A DNA stretch of 64,000 bases, from positions 56,738,501-56,802,500 of the forward strand of contig BRKX01000004.1 in assembly GCA_026008535.1 (NCBI GenBank), written 5' to 3'. Under the pieces are notes generated by a model. It was not told the DNA's origin. It saw nothing but the letters and a program-made list of their open reading frames with translations, and did no database searches. The DNA is from Perilla frutescens (taxonomy: Eukaryota; Streptophyta; Magnoliopsida; Lamiales; Lamiaceae). A program made the position numbers and the translations under genes. The stretch's first letter is position 1; each line of letters starts with the position of its first letter. Below are positions 35,080 to 47,763 of this stretch, one piece after another.

Positions 35080-36360
35080 TTTCTTGATGTGGAATGAAAG
35101 ATGTTGAAAGAGAACAAGATCAATATTTTGATCAAACAGCTTTTGTTTTGATTAAATATAACAGAAGGGGAGAATCGTGCAGGTGCCTTTGATTGGACGG
35201 AAATGCCCTTTGATCCATTTTATGGCTGAAAGTTTGTGGGATTTTTGGATTAGATCTAGATCATTCTATTACCATCAAGATATTTAATTTTATTTTTTTT
35301 ACTAATGTAATGTATCAAATATTTGGTTTGAAATGATATTAAAAGTAAAACCAAATATATGATGAGATAATATAATTAAAGTACTTGAAATCTTAAACTA
35401 AACATTTGAATGTAATGTATCAAATGTTTGTTTTGAAATGATTATAAAAAAATAAAACCAATGAGACAATATGATTGGAGTACTTCAAATATTAAACTAA
35501 ACATTCCCTAATAATGTTTATTGTCCACTGTATAAAGGTTATATCACTTTGATGAAAATTAAAAAAAATCATTTACATTATACATCAAGAAACAAAATCT
35601 ATATATGCTTCGCAATAAAATAAATAACTGTAAATGTATAACCGACTTAAAAAAATCTACTTTATGATGCTATTAGATTATTATTATTATTATAAAAAGA
35701 TTTTTTTTAGTGAAAAATGTGAACATTGTTAGATGAGGGCATTACGGTAACTTAACGAAAAAGTTCTGAAAAAAAAGGGTAAGAGCTTATCCAATGGCGT
35801 GGCAACAACTAAAAAAGTCAGCTTTGTCTTGTTGGATAAAAATAAAATTGAGGTTTAATAATTTGATAATGTTATCGAGGCTTACAACTGCAGAGATTTC
35901 GCTAACTTTATCTTTTTGTATTTATTAATCAGTCCTGGAATTTTCTCGATATAAGATTCGCACCACCCACTATTCGGATGGTTATAATTATGTACCCAGA
36001 AAAGCAATTTTAATACTGTAACATTAGCACCACATCAGAAGTTTAAACCTACTAATTTTTTTAAATCAATTCCTACAATCATAAACTCAAAAGGTAACTC
36101 TATCTTGATCCCACTACTACACATCATATATATATATATATGTCATATACTATAATATGCTTATTTATTTATATTATTCACTTATATATTTAATGTAATA
36201 AATATATATATATATATATATATATGAAAATTATTAAACTTTATGAATAAATTACGAAGATCATTTTAATAATAATAAAAAAATATAATTCAACATACAT
36301 TACAATAATAATAATAATACAACATCACAACGATATAAGAAAATACTATGATACTACAAA
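35080..36360. other. Intergenic region upstream of the DUF3700 gene
   Basis: It contains the promoter of the gene to the left, the tandem repeat at 35302-35506, and AT-rich sequence with a TA run near 36200-36225. No gene is supported. Confidence 0.5.
35302..35506. repeat. Two-copy tandem repeat, unit about 105 bp
   Basis: The phrase AATGTAATGTATCAAAT starts both units (35302 and about 35411). Both units continue through AAAACCAA and end in TTAAACTAAACATT. The copies differ by scattered substitutions and small gaps. Confidence 0.8.
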
Positions 36361-36391
36361 TTAATGCAACATTACAATAATTAATTCTTCA

Positions 36392-37648
36392 CTAATCGAT
36401 TCCATACCGAGCCCAAATATGCTCAACCAAATCAGCTCGGAGTTGGTGATGTGTTTCCCTATCACGTAGCTCTTTATAATTCTGAAGAAATGTTTGAAAT
36501 TCTTGGGTAGAGCCCATGATGATTGTTGCGAGAGGAGTAGAGTCTTCATCCGACCAAATGACCGCTGCATCTCCTTCATCCTCAATAATCATGTTGTGCA
36601 AAATAATGCATGTATACATAATATTCCATAAGTCGTTCACATAATAAGATCGTGCAGGACCTCTTACTATTGCCCAACGAGATTGAAGTACTCCAAATGC
36701 CCGTTCGACATCTTTTCTCGCAGCCTCTTGTCTTTCTTTGAATTTCTTCCTCTTGGCATCCATCGGGCAAGGAAAGCTTTTGACGAATGAAGACCATTCT
36801 GGATAGATTCCATCCGTCAAATAATATCCTTTGGAATATGATGTGTCATTTGCCTTGAAATTAACTTCCGGCGCATTTCCTTATAGGACATCATTGAATA
36901 ATGGTGATCCGTGAAGAACGTTTATATAATTCGATGATCCCGCAACACCAAAAAATGCATGTCATATCCACAAGTCTGCAGACGCGACTGCTTCAAGAAT
37001 TATTGTCGGGACTCCATAATCTCCCCGACTATATTGCCCTTTCCAAGCAACAAGACAATTCCTCCATTCTCAGTGCATGCAGTCAAGGCTCCCCAACATT
37101 CCAATAAATTCATGTCGATGCTCGTGCAATTGAAGCAAACGTTGTGTGTCTGCATCATTTGGGCTTCGCAAGTATCGAGCTCCGAATACTTCGACAACAC
37201 GTCGGCAAAAGTTGGATAGACAATCCAATGCAGTTCTCTCACCCATCTGAATATACTCATCAAGTGAGTATGCGGGAGAAGCATACGCTAATTGACGAAT
37301 AGCTGCGGTACACTTTTGAAGTGGTGATAGACCTTTTTCTCCAGTTGCATCTTGCCTTACCATGAAATAAACCGAATGATTTTCCAGAGCATCGACAATA
37401 CGAATAAATAACTCTTTTTGCATTCAAAATCGACAATGAAATATATCAGCATTAAATGTTGGATCATTGGCGAAGTAGTCACGAACAAGGCGAGTATGCC
37501 AATCTTCACGCCCTCGATCCACATATCTTCTGCGATTTGTTCTTCTTGCAGAACTTCCAACTACATCACGTCTCTGTTCATCTTGCTCGAGTAGCTCAAT
37601 CATCATTCGATCGGCATCATGTTCTGCATCTTCCCGTAATTCATTCAA
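36392..37648 (-). pseudogene. PIF/Harbinger-type transposase, decayed
   Basis: One minus-strand frame runs from MNELREDAEHDADRM (37648) to LVEHIWARYGID (36392), about 418 codons. The catalytic residues are recognisable in LGSLDCMH, SPLFNDV and KDVERAFGVLQSRW. The last is the signature of plant HARBI1/ALP1-like DDE proteins. Four in-frame stops interrupt it, near 37424, 37067, 36967 and 36880. At least three are explained by single C-to-T or G-to-A changes of Arg or Trp codons. The frame is otherwise intact, so decay is by point mutation. The flanks have not given clear terminal inverted repeats. Confidence 0.85.
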
Positions 37649-38319
37649 TCATAATTTAAGAATGGGATCATGAGACATTTCAATGATATTAAACGAAATT
37701 TATTAGAATGTTAATTGAAAGAATAGATAAAATATGATACTAAAATGTTGATTGAAAGAGTAGAAAAAAAATATAATTGAGAATTATTGAAATGAATTGC
37801 TTTATTTATGATTTTTTTTACCGTTGATGCAATGGTTAGATTTTGGAAATGAAAGAGAAGAGAAATGAAAGAGCGACGAATAATTGAAATGAAATAATTT
37901 ATTTATAGAGAATTTTTTTTACCGTTAATGATGCAATGGTCATATTTGAAAAAATTAATCAATATATATATATATATATAGATGTTAACGTTAATGTATA
38001 TAGCAATATAAACGGTAATTTATATATATAGATGTCAATGGTAATTTGAGAAGAGATGAGAGAGAAGAAGGGAGGGAGGAGAGAGAAAGAGAGGGGGGAT
38101 GAGTGAGAGAGAGAGGAGAGAGAAAGAGGGGGGAGAGGAGTGAGAGGGAGGGGAGCCGACCAAATAAATAAGGTGGGGCCCAATTTTTTACTTTTTCTGA
38201 AATAAACCCAACTTGGACTGTACATAGTTGGTTTAAAATTTTTTCCACCTCAGTGCCTCCACAATGGTGATGAAAAGTGGTTTGATTTTCAAAGTTGCTA
38301 ATTTTTTCACCATTGCAAC
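37649..38319. other. Harbinger flank and low-complexity sequence
   Basis: A purine-rich GAGAGAGGGGG stretch (38045-38155) gives long but meaningless frames on the minus strand. A 60-base palindromic piece (CCACAATGGTGA ... TCACCATTGCAAC, 38258-38318) may be a transposon end. No gene. Confidence 0.4.
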
Positions 38320-38545
38320 TACCTTTAGTAGCGGACGAGATCTCTTGTTACATTTGGTGTTACATCTGATGTTCCACTATCATTAATAGATTTACATATG
38401 ACGTTTCACTATCATTAATGGATGATATGTGCATTAACTTCCACACCATTACATCACAAATGTACACATGACATGAATTAATGATAGTGGAACACCAGAT
38501 ATAACACCAAATGTAACAGAAGATCTGATCTGCTATTAGTAGTGT
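38320..38545. mobile_element. Hairpin MITE
   Basis: About 225 bp. The left arm TGTTACATTTGGTGTTACAT (from 38346) is mirrored by the right arm ATATAACACCAAATGTAACA (to 38519). The pairing extends outward through AGATCT to AGTAG/CTATT and inward through CACTATCATTAAT. The left arm repeats its inner phrase CACTATCATTAAT twice. No coding sequence; the superfamily is unknown. Confidence 0.65.
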
Positions 38546-38838
38546 CTCTTTGTATGTTCCACTTGATGCCTCATTTTCATTTTTATTAGATTTTTTTTTT
38601 AAATTTTAATTTATTTTTATTTAATTTAATTTTATAATTATTATCCAGAATTCATTCTATCCAATCAGAGTTTATATTTATTTTTTATTTTTAGTTAATA
38701 TAATTGATTAATAGAGTTGATTATTCAAAAATTACAATATATAATTTTTTAAATTTTAATATTTAGCAATAAATGTTAATTATGATTGGTTATACTATAT
38801 AATAAATATTATTTTTGTAATAAATATTTTAAAAATAT
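38546..38838. other. AT-rich insertion target of the gypsy array
   Basis: About 290 bases of AT-rich sequence without features, ending with AATAT (38834-38838), the left copy of the target duplication. Confidence 0.6.
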
Positions 38839-40217
38839 TGATAGGACGTATTTTACTTACTTTTATTGTTATCTTTTAGTGTAATTTCTCCTAATTAATT
38901 GCCCTATACTTGTGTATTTTGGAAGAATGATATGTTTGTTGAGTTGTGTAGGGATGTAGTACAAAGTTGGAGAAAATGACAGGTTTTTGGTGCAAGAAGA
39001 AGCTGAGTGAAGAAAGATAAAAATTTAAGTCTGACAAGACCAGGCCGTAAGGGCTTGCCGCTGAAAAGCTGGAGCGAGTATCTGGAACCTGGGCCTCTAC
39101 ACGCGTTTTGGGCTTGCAAAATCTGATTCTCGGCCCAAGCCACAACTTGGACGCGGAAATACATTCTTCCACCGCCTCAATGAAGTTTTTTGCACGGAAA
39201 TTACTATGTTTATCTAGATTAGGATCTTATTTCCTAGTAGGACTCTATCTTTTTATGGTTAGTAGATATATATTAGGTTTTTAGCTTATTTTCAAGAGAC
39301 AATAGAATTCACGCACGCCGCAGCAGTAGAAACGGATTCCAGCAACTTTTATTTCATCTTCTTCGCTGAATTCATCATGTACTGCTCGACAATATTTTGG
39401 AGGTTTGATTTAATTATGCAATCAAGCTAAGTTCTTTTTTATTCCGGTGACAACTAACGAAGCTCTAGCCTAGCTAAACTGTGAGATCTATTTGTGTTTT
39501 TATCATTCAATTAATTTGCATGCATTTGTTAGTCTTTGTATTTCGAGTCGTTAATTGTTTCGATATTGCTAGATAGGTGCACATATTTAGTAATTCGGAA
39601 TTAATTAGTAGCCAATTAATCCGTAATTGTGGTTTAAGTTTAATTAGTGGCGAAACGGTTCTTCAAAACTATGGAGAATAGCAATCTTAATTCACAGTCC
39701 TGCGTCAGAGTTTGTTAATTATGAATTGGGTTCCTCTAGACTTTAAGGATGTCGACTCATTAAACCTATAGAGCGTCTCTTGAGGTTGTCAGTCGATTAG
39801 GGAAATAATTGATGAAGCGTCTTCCTGATTATCGAGAAACTACGGAGGAATTAGGCTGCGTCAGTAAGCGTCTTCGGTAGCTATAACTGATTTGTATGTG
39901 TTAATTGAATTAATCTTTGCGTCGAGGATCAGTTTAGGTAAGCTAGGGTGGAGTTAATTGGAATCCGGAATATTTCTTCTCATATTTTAAATCTGTTCGT
40001 TTTGTTAAATCGTGTATTTATTTTCTATTTATTTATTAATTTCGTTCAGTTTATTATAAGCACAAAAACCATCTGGAAAGTTTAGTTATGCAGATTGGAA
40101 ATATAGAGTAATTCTCGCCGGTCCCTTGGGAGATGATCTCGCTCATCGCTGTACTCTGCAGTAAGGGCTTACCGACGGAAGTCGGGATATTTATTTTTGG
40201 TGAAAAACGACGCACCA
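38839..40217 (+). repeat. LTR 1 of gypsy array
   Basis: 1379 bp, starts TGATAGGACGTATTTTACTT, ends GACGCACCA. Compared with LTR 3 it lacks an 8-bp piece near 39617. It differs from LTRs 2 and 3 at several shared sites, such as TTTACTTACTTTT against TTTACTTGCTTTT. Confidence 0.9.
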
Positions 40218-40222
40218 AATTT

Positions 40223-40240
40223 TGACGCCGTTGCCGGGGA
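40223..40240 (+). other. Primer binding site, tRNA-Asp, copy 1
   Basis: TGACGCCGTTGCCGGGGA matches the complement of the tRNA-Asp 3' end with one change (TGA for TGG). It begins five bases after the LTR end. The same site is at 44578-44595 in copy 2. Confidence 0.8.
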
Positions 40241-40318
40241 TTGGTTTTTAAGCAGTAATTATTCTTATATTTTCAGTTTGTATTTTTTTTTCTTTATTTT
40301 GTTTTGTTTTTACAGTGT

Positions 40319-42343
40319 ATGACTCAGTCCTCACAAGAAGAACAGCTAGTGTTTGATCCAGAGCTAGTGAGAATTTTACAGAAGTTGAGGAAAGCCGCCA
40401 AGGAGTCTAAGGAGGCTCTCGAATCTGAACAAAGCACTCTTGGTATTGATCAACTTTTCGACATGGCCAATAATGAAAATGCACCGAACCAGCAAGGCCT
40501 TGCCGCAGGTGGAGCCCTCATCAATGCTAACGTTGCTAATCCTGAGCCCGAACCTGAGCCTCTCATCAGGGAGCTCAGCCACCTTCGGAGCAACAGACCT
40601 ATCGGCATCGTGCTGCCCCCGATTGCCAACAATGCAGAGATCTGACCTGCATTCATCCAAGTGTTACCGAAGTTTGGTGATCTATCAGGAGAGAGTACAC
40701 ACAAGCATTTGTCTGAATTTGATCTCGTGTGCTCGACTTTAAGACCTACAGGTTTTACTACTAATAACCTAATGTTACTCACTTTTTCTCACAATTTGCA
40801 GGGAAAGGCAAGAGATTGGTTGTTTGATTTGCCACCGGAGTCCATCACTACATGGGCGGAATTAGAAGGACAATTCTTGCGAAAATTCTTCCCTGAGACT
40901 CGAGCTGCAAATCTAAGGATGGCAATCAGTAGCATCAAGCAAAAGCCGAATGAAAGCTTGGCCGAATACTGGGAACGATTTCAACAACTTTGTCGCAAAT
41001 GCCCAGACCATGGGTTCACTGATTATCAACTTCTGACTAATTACTTTCACCGTGGCATGTCTTCTTTTGATAGGAAAATTGTTGATGCTGCCAGCGGAGG
41101 ATCTCTCACCAACAAGACCCTCGCCGAAGCCAAACAGCTCATCATTGACATGGCTTCTGGAAGACAACAGTATGAAGAGGAAGACGAAGGTAGACACCGG
41201 CCAGTAAGGGCACTCGGCCGAGCTGAAGGGTCGGGAGTGAATGAAAAGATAGATGCTCTTACTTCCCTGGTCCGAGGCCTTGCTGTGGCGCAGACAAGGC
41301 CAAACCGCTGCGGAGTCTGTTCTGAGAACGGACACTTCACTGACGAGTGTCCCAATTTGCAAGAGCCCTCAACTGAACAAGCTTGTTATGGATCTGGTGA
41401 TGCGCAACAAGATGCCATGAGATGGAGGAATTATGACCCGTACTCAAATACGTACAACCCAGGCTGGAGGGACCATCCTAATTTCAACTGGAGGCAGCAA
41501 GATCAAAAGATACCGGGAATTTTACCTCCGAGGCCACTGCAGGACGGTCCGTATGGGCATACTGACAAGCCTGCTCCCATCATGAGTGAAATTATGAAGT
41601 GCCTGGAGCTGAACAGTGCACTTGTTAACAGTTTGGCGCAGAGCCAAAAGGCCTTTCAGCAGGAGACACAAGTTGCCCTGGGCAGTATGGGCATGCAGAT
41701 CACGCAGCTTGCCACACAAGTGAACAAATTGCAGCCGAATCAAGGCAAACTCCCATCCCAAACTGAAATGAATCCAAGAGCGCATGTTTGCGCTGTCACT
41801 TTGAGAAGTGCGGAGGAGTTAGCCGAGTTGGAGGCTAATAAGGAAAAAAACCAGCAGTATGGGCATACTGCAGAGCCGGAAAACCCTTCCAGAGCAGAGG
41901 ACGAACCAACTGCCGAACTGACTCCACCTAAGGTTAGTGTTGAATCTAAAATTTTTAACCCTCTGATTGCAGGTCCTTTTCCTTCCAGATTGGTACGAAA
42001 TAAGAAGGAAGATGATGAAAAGGAGATCCTCGAGCTATTCAAGAAGGTATCTTTTGGTGGGCTGACTGAAACCGATGCAATAACAGAAGAAGATGAGGAG
42101 ATTCGAGATATCATAACGTAGCTGTATGCCACCAATGAATTTCCAACTCGGAATCTGATGGGCCGTATGTCCTTACCGACCAACTCGGAACCAATTTTAC
42201 CAGCTCATGTGAAGACTCCAGTGCTGTAGCTGAAAGGGCATGAAGCAAGGTTGGTCGAGCTTGTGCAGAAGCATAAACGTGCGGGGATGGAAAAGATTCC
42301 TTTCGACAGGGGTAGATCTGCTACCCCTGAAATTATCTCTTGA
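40319..42343 (+). pseudogene. Gypsy gag, copy 1
   Basis: A 675-codon frame beginning MTQSSQEEQLVFDPEL. The retrotransposon gag domain (FSHNLQGKARDWLFDLP ... EYWERFQQLCRKCP) covers roughly residues 115-260. One zinc knuckle, CGVCSENGHFTDEC, lies near residue 331 (41309-41351). The C-terminal part is charged. Three in-frame stops are present: TGA at 40643, TAG at 42119 and TAG at 42227. The first is shared with copy 2; the other two are private, copy 2 having CAG and GAG there. Confidence 0.9.
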
Positions 42344-43408
42344 TCGTGTCTCCCCACGTCGGGCCTGAGACGTTAAATAAGAGCGCTTCTCGGGAGGCAA
42401 CCCGAGCTTTTCTTGATTTATTTCATTTTTCTTATTTCAGATTAGTTGCTTACTTGTTCATTAGAAAAAAAAACAACTCTCGTCCAGTTTTTTTGTGCAG
42501 GTACCTCTTCTAGCGTTGTCCCTACCCTTGCCAAGCTCATGGAGTTGTTTGACCCCTACACACCGAACTAGACCACTGCAATGGAGCGCCGTCTGTATGC
42601 CCCTACTGACCAACTCTCCCCTTGATTGCCAGTTTGCCCTCTCTATACCTTGTGTTTTTATTTTTCTTTCATTCTTGTTGTGTCCATTTTGTTGACTCTC
42701 TTTCTACACAGTGAGGACACTGTGTTGTCTAAGTGTAGAGGAGAAGTTGTTATTTTTGTGTCTGGATTCTTTTCTAAATCGAAAAAAAAAACTTTTATGT
42801 TTTACTTGTTTTTGTTGAGTAATGGCTGCTTGAAATTGAACAGTACAACGAGGAAGGGTTATAGTATAGATTATCTTGGTTTGTTTGATTGATTCTCTTG
42901 TGATTGAATTATGCTATTGCTTGTATGTATTCTTGAACCATGAAATGTGCAACTTGATCAACTTTTGATAAGCTTATAAACATGAGATTTGAGCCTATTG
43001 AGCATGAACATTATGTATGAAGCTCAGTTTTTGTTGATGAGTGTGTCGGATTTAATGTTGAATTTCTGATTTACCTTGTTGTCATGGTCATACTGCTTGT
43101 GAGTTTCCTTTTGCATGAAAATGATAAAGGCATGTAGGATCAACTATTGTTTTGGCCTGAATAAATTAAGCGAATCTTGGTGAGGCAGGATTGAGTTGCA
43201 CGTTTTTTACTTGAATGAAAAGCATGTGTTTATTTCATGAAACAAGAAAAGGGTTAGTGGATTGTGGTTGGTTGTGTTATAATCTCAACTTTGAGTATTT
43301 TCAGTTAAAGTAGCCGATGCTTGACTTGTCGTTTTCTATTTTTATTTTTGAGTCTGTTTTCTGTTTAGATATGCTCGAGGACGAGCATGGTTTAAGTGTA
43401 GGGGGATT
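42344..43408 (+). other. Region between gag and LTR 2, pol absent
   Basis: About 1 kb of non-coding sequence. It opens with the conserved Athila-type motif GCGCTTCTCGGGAGGCAACC (42384-42403) and closes with the polypurine tract GTGTAGGGGGATT (43397-43408). The frames at 42495-42892 and 43317-43529 are not coding. The equivalent region of copy 2 is 46699-47763. Confidence 0.8.
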
Positions 43409-44572
43409 TGATAGGACGTATTTTACTTGCTTTTATTGTTATCTTTTGGTGTCATTTATCTTAATTAATTGCCCTATACTTGTGTATTTTGGAAGAATGA
43501 TGTGTTTGTTGAGTTGTGTAGGGATGTAGTACAAAGTTGGAGAAAATGGCAAGTTTTTGGTGTAAGAAGAAGCTGAGTGAAGAAAGATCAAAATGAGTCT
43601 GACAAGACCAGGCCGTAAGGGCTTGCCGCTGAAAAGCTGGAGCGAGTATCTGGAACCTGGGCCTCTACACGCGTTTTGGGCTTGCAAAATCTGATTCTCG
43701 GCCCAAGCCACAACTTGGACGCGGAAATACATTCTTCCACCGCCTCAATGAAGTTTTTTGCACGGAAATTACTATGTTTATCTAGATTAGGATCTTATTT
43801 CCTAGTAGGACTCTATCTTTTTATGGTTAGTAGATATATATTAGGTTTTTAGCTTATTTTCAAGAGACAATAGAATTCACGCACGCCGCAGCAGTAGAAA
43901 CGGATTCCAACAACTTTTATTTCATCTTCTTCGCTGAATTCATCATGTACTGCTCGACAATATTTTGGAGGTTTGATTTAATTATGCAATCAAGCTAAGT
44001 TCTTTTTTATTCCGGTGACAACTAACGAAGCTCTAGCCTAGCTAAACTGTGAATTGGGTTCAGAGTTTGTTAATTATGAATTGGGTTCCTCTAGACTTTA
44101 AGGATGTCGACTCATTAAACCTATAGAGCGTCTCTTGAGGTTGTCAGTCGATTAGGGAAATAATTGGTGAAGCGTCTTCCTGATTATCGAGAACCTACGG
44201 AGGAATTAGGCTGCGTCAGTAAGCGTCTTCGGTAGCTATAACTGATTTGTATGTGTTAATTGAATTAATCTTTGCGTCGAGGATCAGTTTAGGTAAGTTA
44301 GGGTGGAGTTAATTGGAATCCGGAATATTTCTTCTCATATTTTAAATCTGTTCGTTTTGTTAAATCATGTATTTATTTTCTATTTATTTATTAATTTCGT
44401 TCAGTTTATTATAAGCACAAAAACCATCTGGAAAGTTTAGTTATGCAGATTGGAAATATAGAGTAATTCTCGCCGGTCCCTTGGGAGATGATCTCGCTCA
44501 TCGCTGTACTCTGCAGTAAGGGCTTACCGACGGAAGTCGGGATATTTATTTTTGGTGAAAAACGACGCACCA
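43409..44572 (+). repeat. LTR 2 of gypsy array, internally deleted
   Basis: 1164 bp. Relative to LTR 1 it has lost about 220 bases after CTAAACTGTGA (44053). A filler of about 10 bases, ATTGGGTT, matches sequence just downstream. Confidence 0.9.
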
Positions 44573-44673
44573 AATTTTGACGCCGTTGCCGGGGATTGGT
44601 TTTTAAGCAGTAATTATTCTTATATTTTCAGTTTGTATTTTTTTTTCTTTATTTTGTTTTGTTTTTACAGTGT

Positions 44674-46698
44674 ATGACTCAGTCCTCACAAGAAGAACAG
44701 CTAGTGTTTGATCCAGAGCTAGTGAGAATTTTACAGAAGTTGAGGAAAGCCGCCAAGGAGTCTAAGGAGGCTCTCGAATCTGAACAAAGCACTCTTGGTA
44801 TTGATCAACTTTTCGACATGGCCAATAATGAAAATGCACCGAACCAGCAAGGCCTTGCCGCAGGTGGAGCCCTCATCAATGCTAACGTTGCTAATCCTGA
44901 GCCCGAACCTGAGCCTCTCATCAGGGAGCTCAGCCACCTTCGGAGCAACAGACCTATCGGCATCGTGCTGCCCCCGATTGCCAACAATGCAGAGATCTGA
45001 CCTGCATTCATCCAAGTGTTACCGAAGTTTGGTGATCTACCAGGAGAGAGTACACACAAGCATTTGTCTGAATTTGATCTCGTGTGCTCGACTTTAAGAC
45101 CTACAGGTTTTACTACTAATAACCTAATGTTACTCACTTTTTCTCACAATTTGCAGGGAAAGGCAAGAGATTGGTTGTTTGATTTGCCACCGGAGTCCAT
45201 CACTACATGGGCGGAATTAGAAGGACAATTCTTGCGAAAATTCTTCCCTGAGACTCGAGCTGCAAATCTAAGGATGGCAATCAGTAGCATCAAGCAAAAG
45301 CCGAATGAAAGCTTGGCCGAATACTGGGAATGATTTCAACAACTTTGTCGCAAATGCCCAGACCATGGGTTCACTGATTATCAACTTCTGACTAATTACT
45401 TTCACCGTGGCATGTCTTCTTTTGATAGGAAAATTGTTGATGCTGCCAGCGGAGGATCTCTCACCAACAAGACCCTCGCCGAAGCCAAACAGCTCATCAT
45501 TGACATGGCTTCTGGAAGACAACAGTATGAAGAGGAAGACGAAGGTAGACACCGGCCAGTAAGGGCACTCGGCCGAGCTGAAGGGTCGGGAGTGAATGAA
45601 AAGATAGATGCTCTTACTTCCCTGGTCCGAGGCCTTGCTGTGGCGCAGACAAGGCCAAACCGCTGCGGAGTCTGTTCTGAGAACGGACACTTCACTGACG
45701 AGTGTCCCAATTTGCAAGAGCCCTCAACTGAACAAGCTTGTTATGGATCTGGTGATGCGCAACAAGATGCCATGAGATGGAGGAATTATGACCCGTACTC
45801 AAATACGTACAACCCAGGCTGGAGGGACCATCCTAATTTCAACTGGAGGCAGCAAGATCAAAAGATACCGGGAATTTTACCTCCGAGGCCACTGCAGGAC
45901 GGTCCGTATGGGCATACTGACAAGCCTGCTCCCATCATGAGTGAAATTATGAAGTGCCTGGAGCTGAACAGTGCACTTGTTAACAGTTTGGCGCAGAGCC
46001 AAAAGGCCTTTCAGCAGGAGACACAAGTTGCCCTGGGCAGTATGGGCATGCAGATCACGCAGCTTGCCACACAAGTGAACAAATTGCAGCCGAATCAAGG
46101 CAAACTCCCATCCCAAACTGAAATGAATCCAAGAGCGCATGTTTGCGCTGTCACTTTGAGAAGTGCGGAGGAGTTAGCCGAGTTGGAGGCTAATAAGGAA
46201 AAAAACCAGCAGTATGGGCATACTGCAGAGCCGGAAAACCCTTCCAGAGCAGAGGACGAACCAACTGCCGAACTCACTCCACCTAAGGTTAGTGTTGAAT
46301 CTAAAATTTTTATTCCTCTGATTGCAGCTCCTTTTCTTTCCAGATTGGTTCAAAATAAGAAGGAGGATGATGAAAAGGAGATCCTCGAGCTATTCAAGAA
46401 GGTATCTTTTGGTGGGTTGACTGAAACCGATACAATAACAGAAGAAGATGAGGAGATTCGAGATATCATAACGCAGCTGTATGCCACCAATGAATTTCCA
46501 ACTCAGAATCTGACGGGCCGTATGCCCTTACCGACCAACTCGGAACCAATTTTACCAGCTCATGTGAAGACTCCAGTGCTGGAGCTGAAAGGGCAAGAAG
46601 CAAGGTTGGTCGAGCTTGTGCAGAAGCATAAACGTGCGGGGATGGAAACGATTCCTTTCGACAGGGGTAGATCTGCTACCCCTGAAATTGTCTCTTGA
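44674..46698 (+). pseudogene. Gypsy gag, copy 2
   Basis: Same length (675 codons) and nearly identical to copy 1. The zinc knuckle is at 45664-45706. In-frame stops are TGA at 44998 (shared with copy 1) and TGA at 45331 (copy 1 has CGA). The frame then stays open to the natural end EIVS at 46698. Without the two stops it would match copy 1 without gaps. Confidence 0.9.
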
Positions 46699-47763
46699 TC
46701 GTGTCTCTCCACGTCGGGCCTTAGACGTTAAATAAGGGCGCTTCTCGGGAGGCAACCCGAGCTTTTCTTGATTTATTTCATTTTTCTTATTTCAGATTAG
46801 TTGCTTACTTGTTCATTAGAAAAAAAAAAACAACTCTCGTCCAGTTTTTTTGTGCAGGTGCCTCTTCTGGCGCTGTCCCTACCCTTGCCAAGCTCATGGA
46901 GTTGTTTGACCCCTACACACCGAGCTGGACCACTGCAATGGAGTGCCGTCTGTATGCCCCTACTGACCAACTCTCCCCTTGATTGCCAGTTTGCCCTCTC
47001 TATACCTTGTGTTTTTATTTTTCTTTCATTCATGTTGTGTCCATTTTGTTGACTCTCTTTCCTACACAGTGAGGACACTGTGTTGTCTAAGTGTGGGGGG
47101 AAGTTGTTGTTTTTGTGTCTGGATTCTTTTCTAAATCGAAAAAAAAACTTTTATGTTTTACTTGTTTTTGTTGAGTATTGGCTGCTTGAAATTGAACAGT
47201 ACAAGGAGGAAGGGTTATAGTATGGATTATCTTGGTTTGTTTGATTGATTCTCTTGTGATTGAATTATGCTATTGCTCGTATGTATTCTTGAACCATGAA
47301 ATGTGCAACTTGATCAATTTTTGATAAGCTTATAAACATAAGATTTGAGCCTATTGAGCATGAACATTATGTATGAATCTCAGTTTTGTTGATGAGTGTG
47401 TCGGATTTAATGTTGAATTTCTGATTTACCTTGTTGTCATGGTCATACTTCTTGTGAGTTTCCTTTTGCATGAAAATGATAAAGGCATGTAGGATTAACT
47501 ATTGCTTTGGCCTGAATAAATTGAGCGAATCTTGGTGAGGCAGGATTGAGTTGCACGTTTTTTACTTGAATGAAAAGCATGTGTTTATTTCATGAAACAA
47601 GAAAGGGGTTAGTGGATTGTGGTTGGTTGTGTTATAATCTCAACTTTGAGTATTTTCAGTTAAAGCAGCCGATGCTTGACTTGTCGTTTTCTATTTTTAT
47701 TTTTGAGTCTGTTTTCTGTTTAGATATGCTCGAGGACGAGCATGGTTTAAGTGTAGGGGGATT

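Noticed and set aside
37959..38248. Minus-strand frames rich in Ser-Leu-Pro
   Set aside because: They come from a low-complexity GAGAGGGG tract.
40376..42183. Long antisense and alternate-frame ORFs over gag copy 1 (and the same over copy 2)
   Set aside because: Shadows of the conserved gag frame, identical in both copies for that reason.
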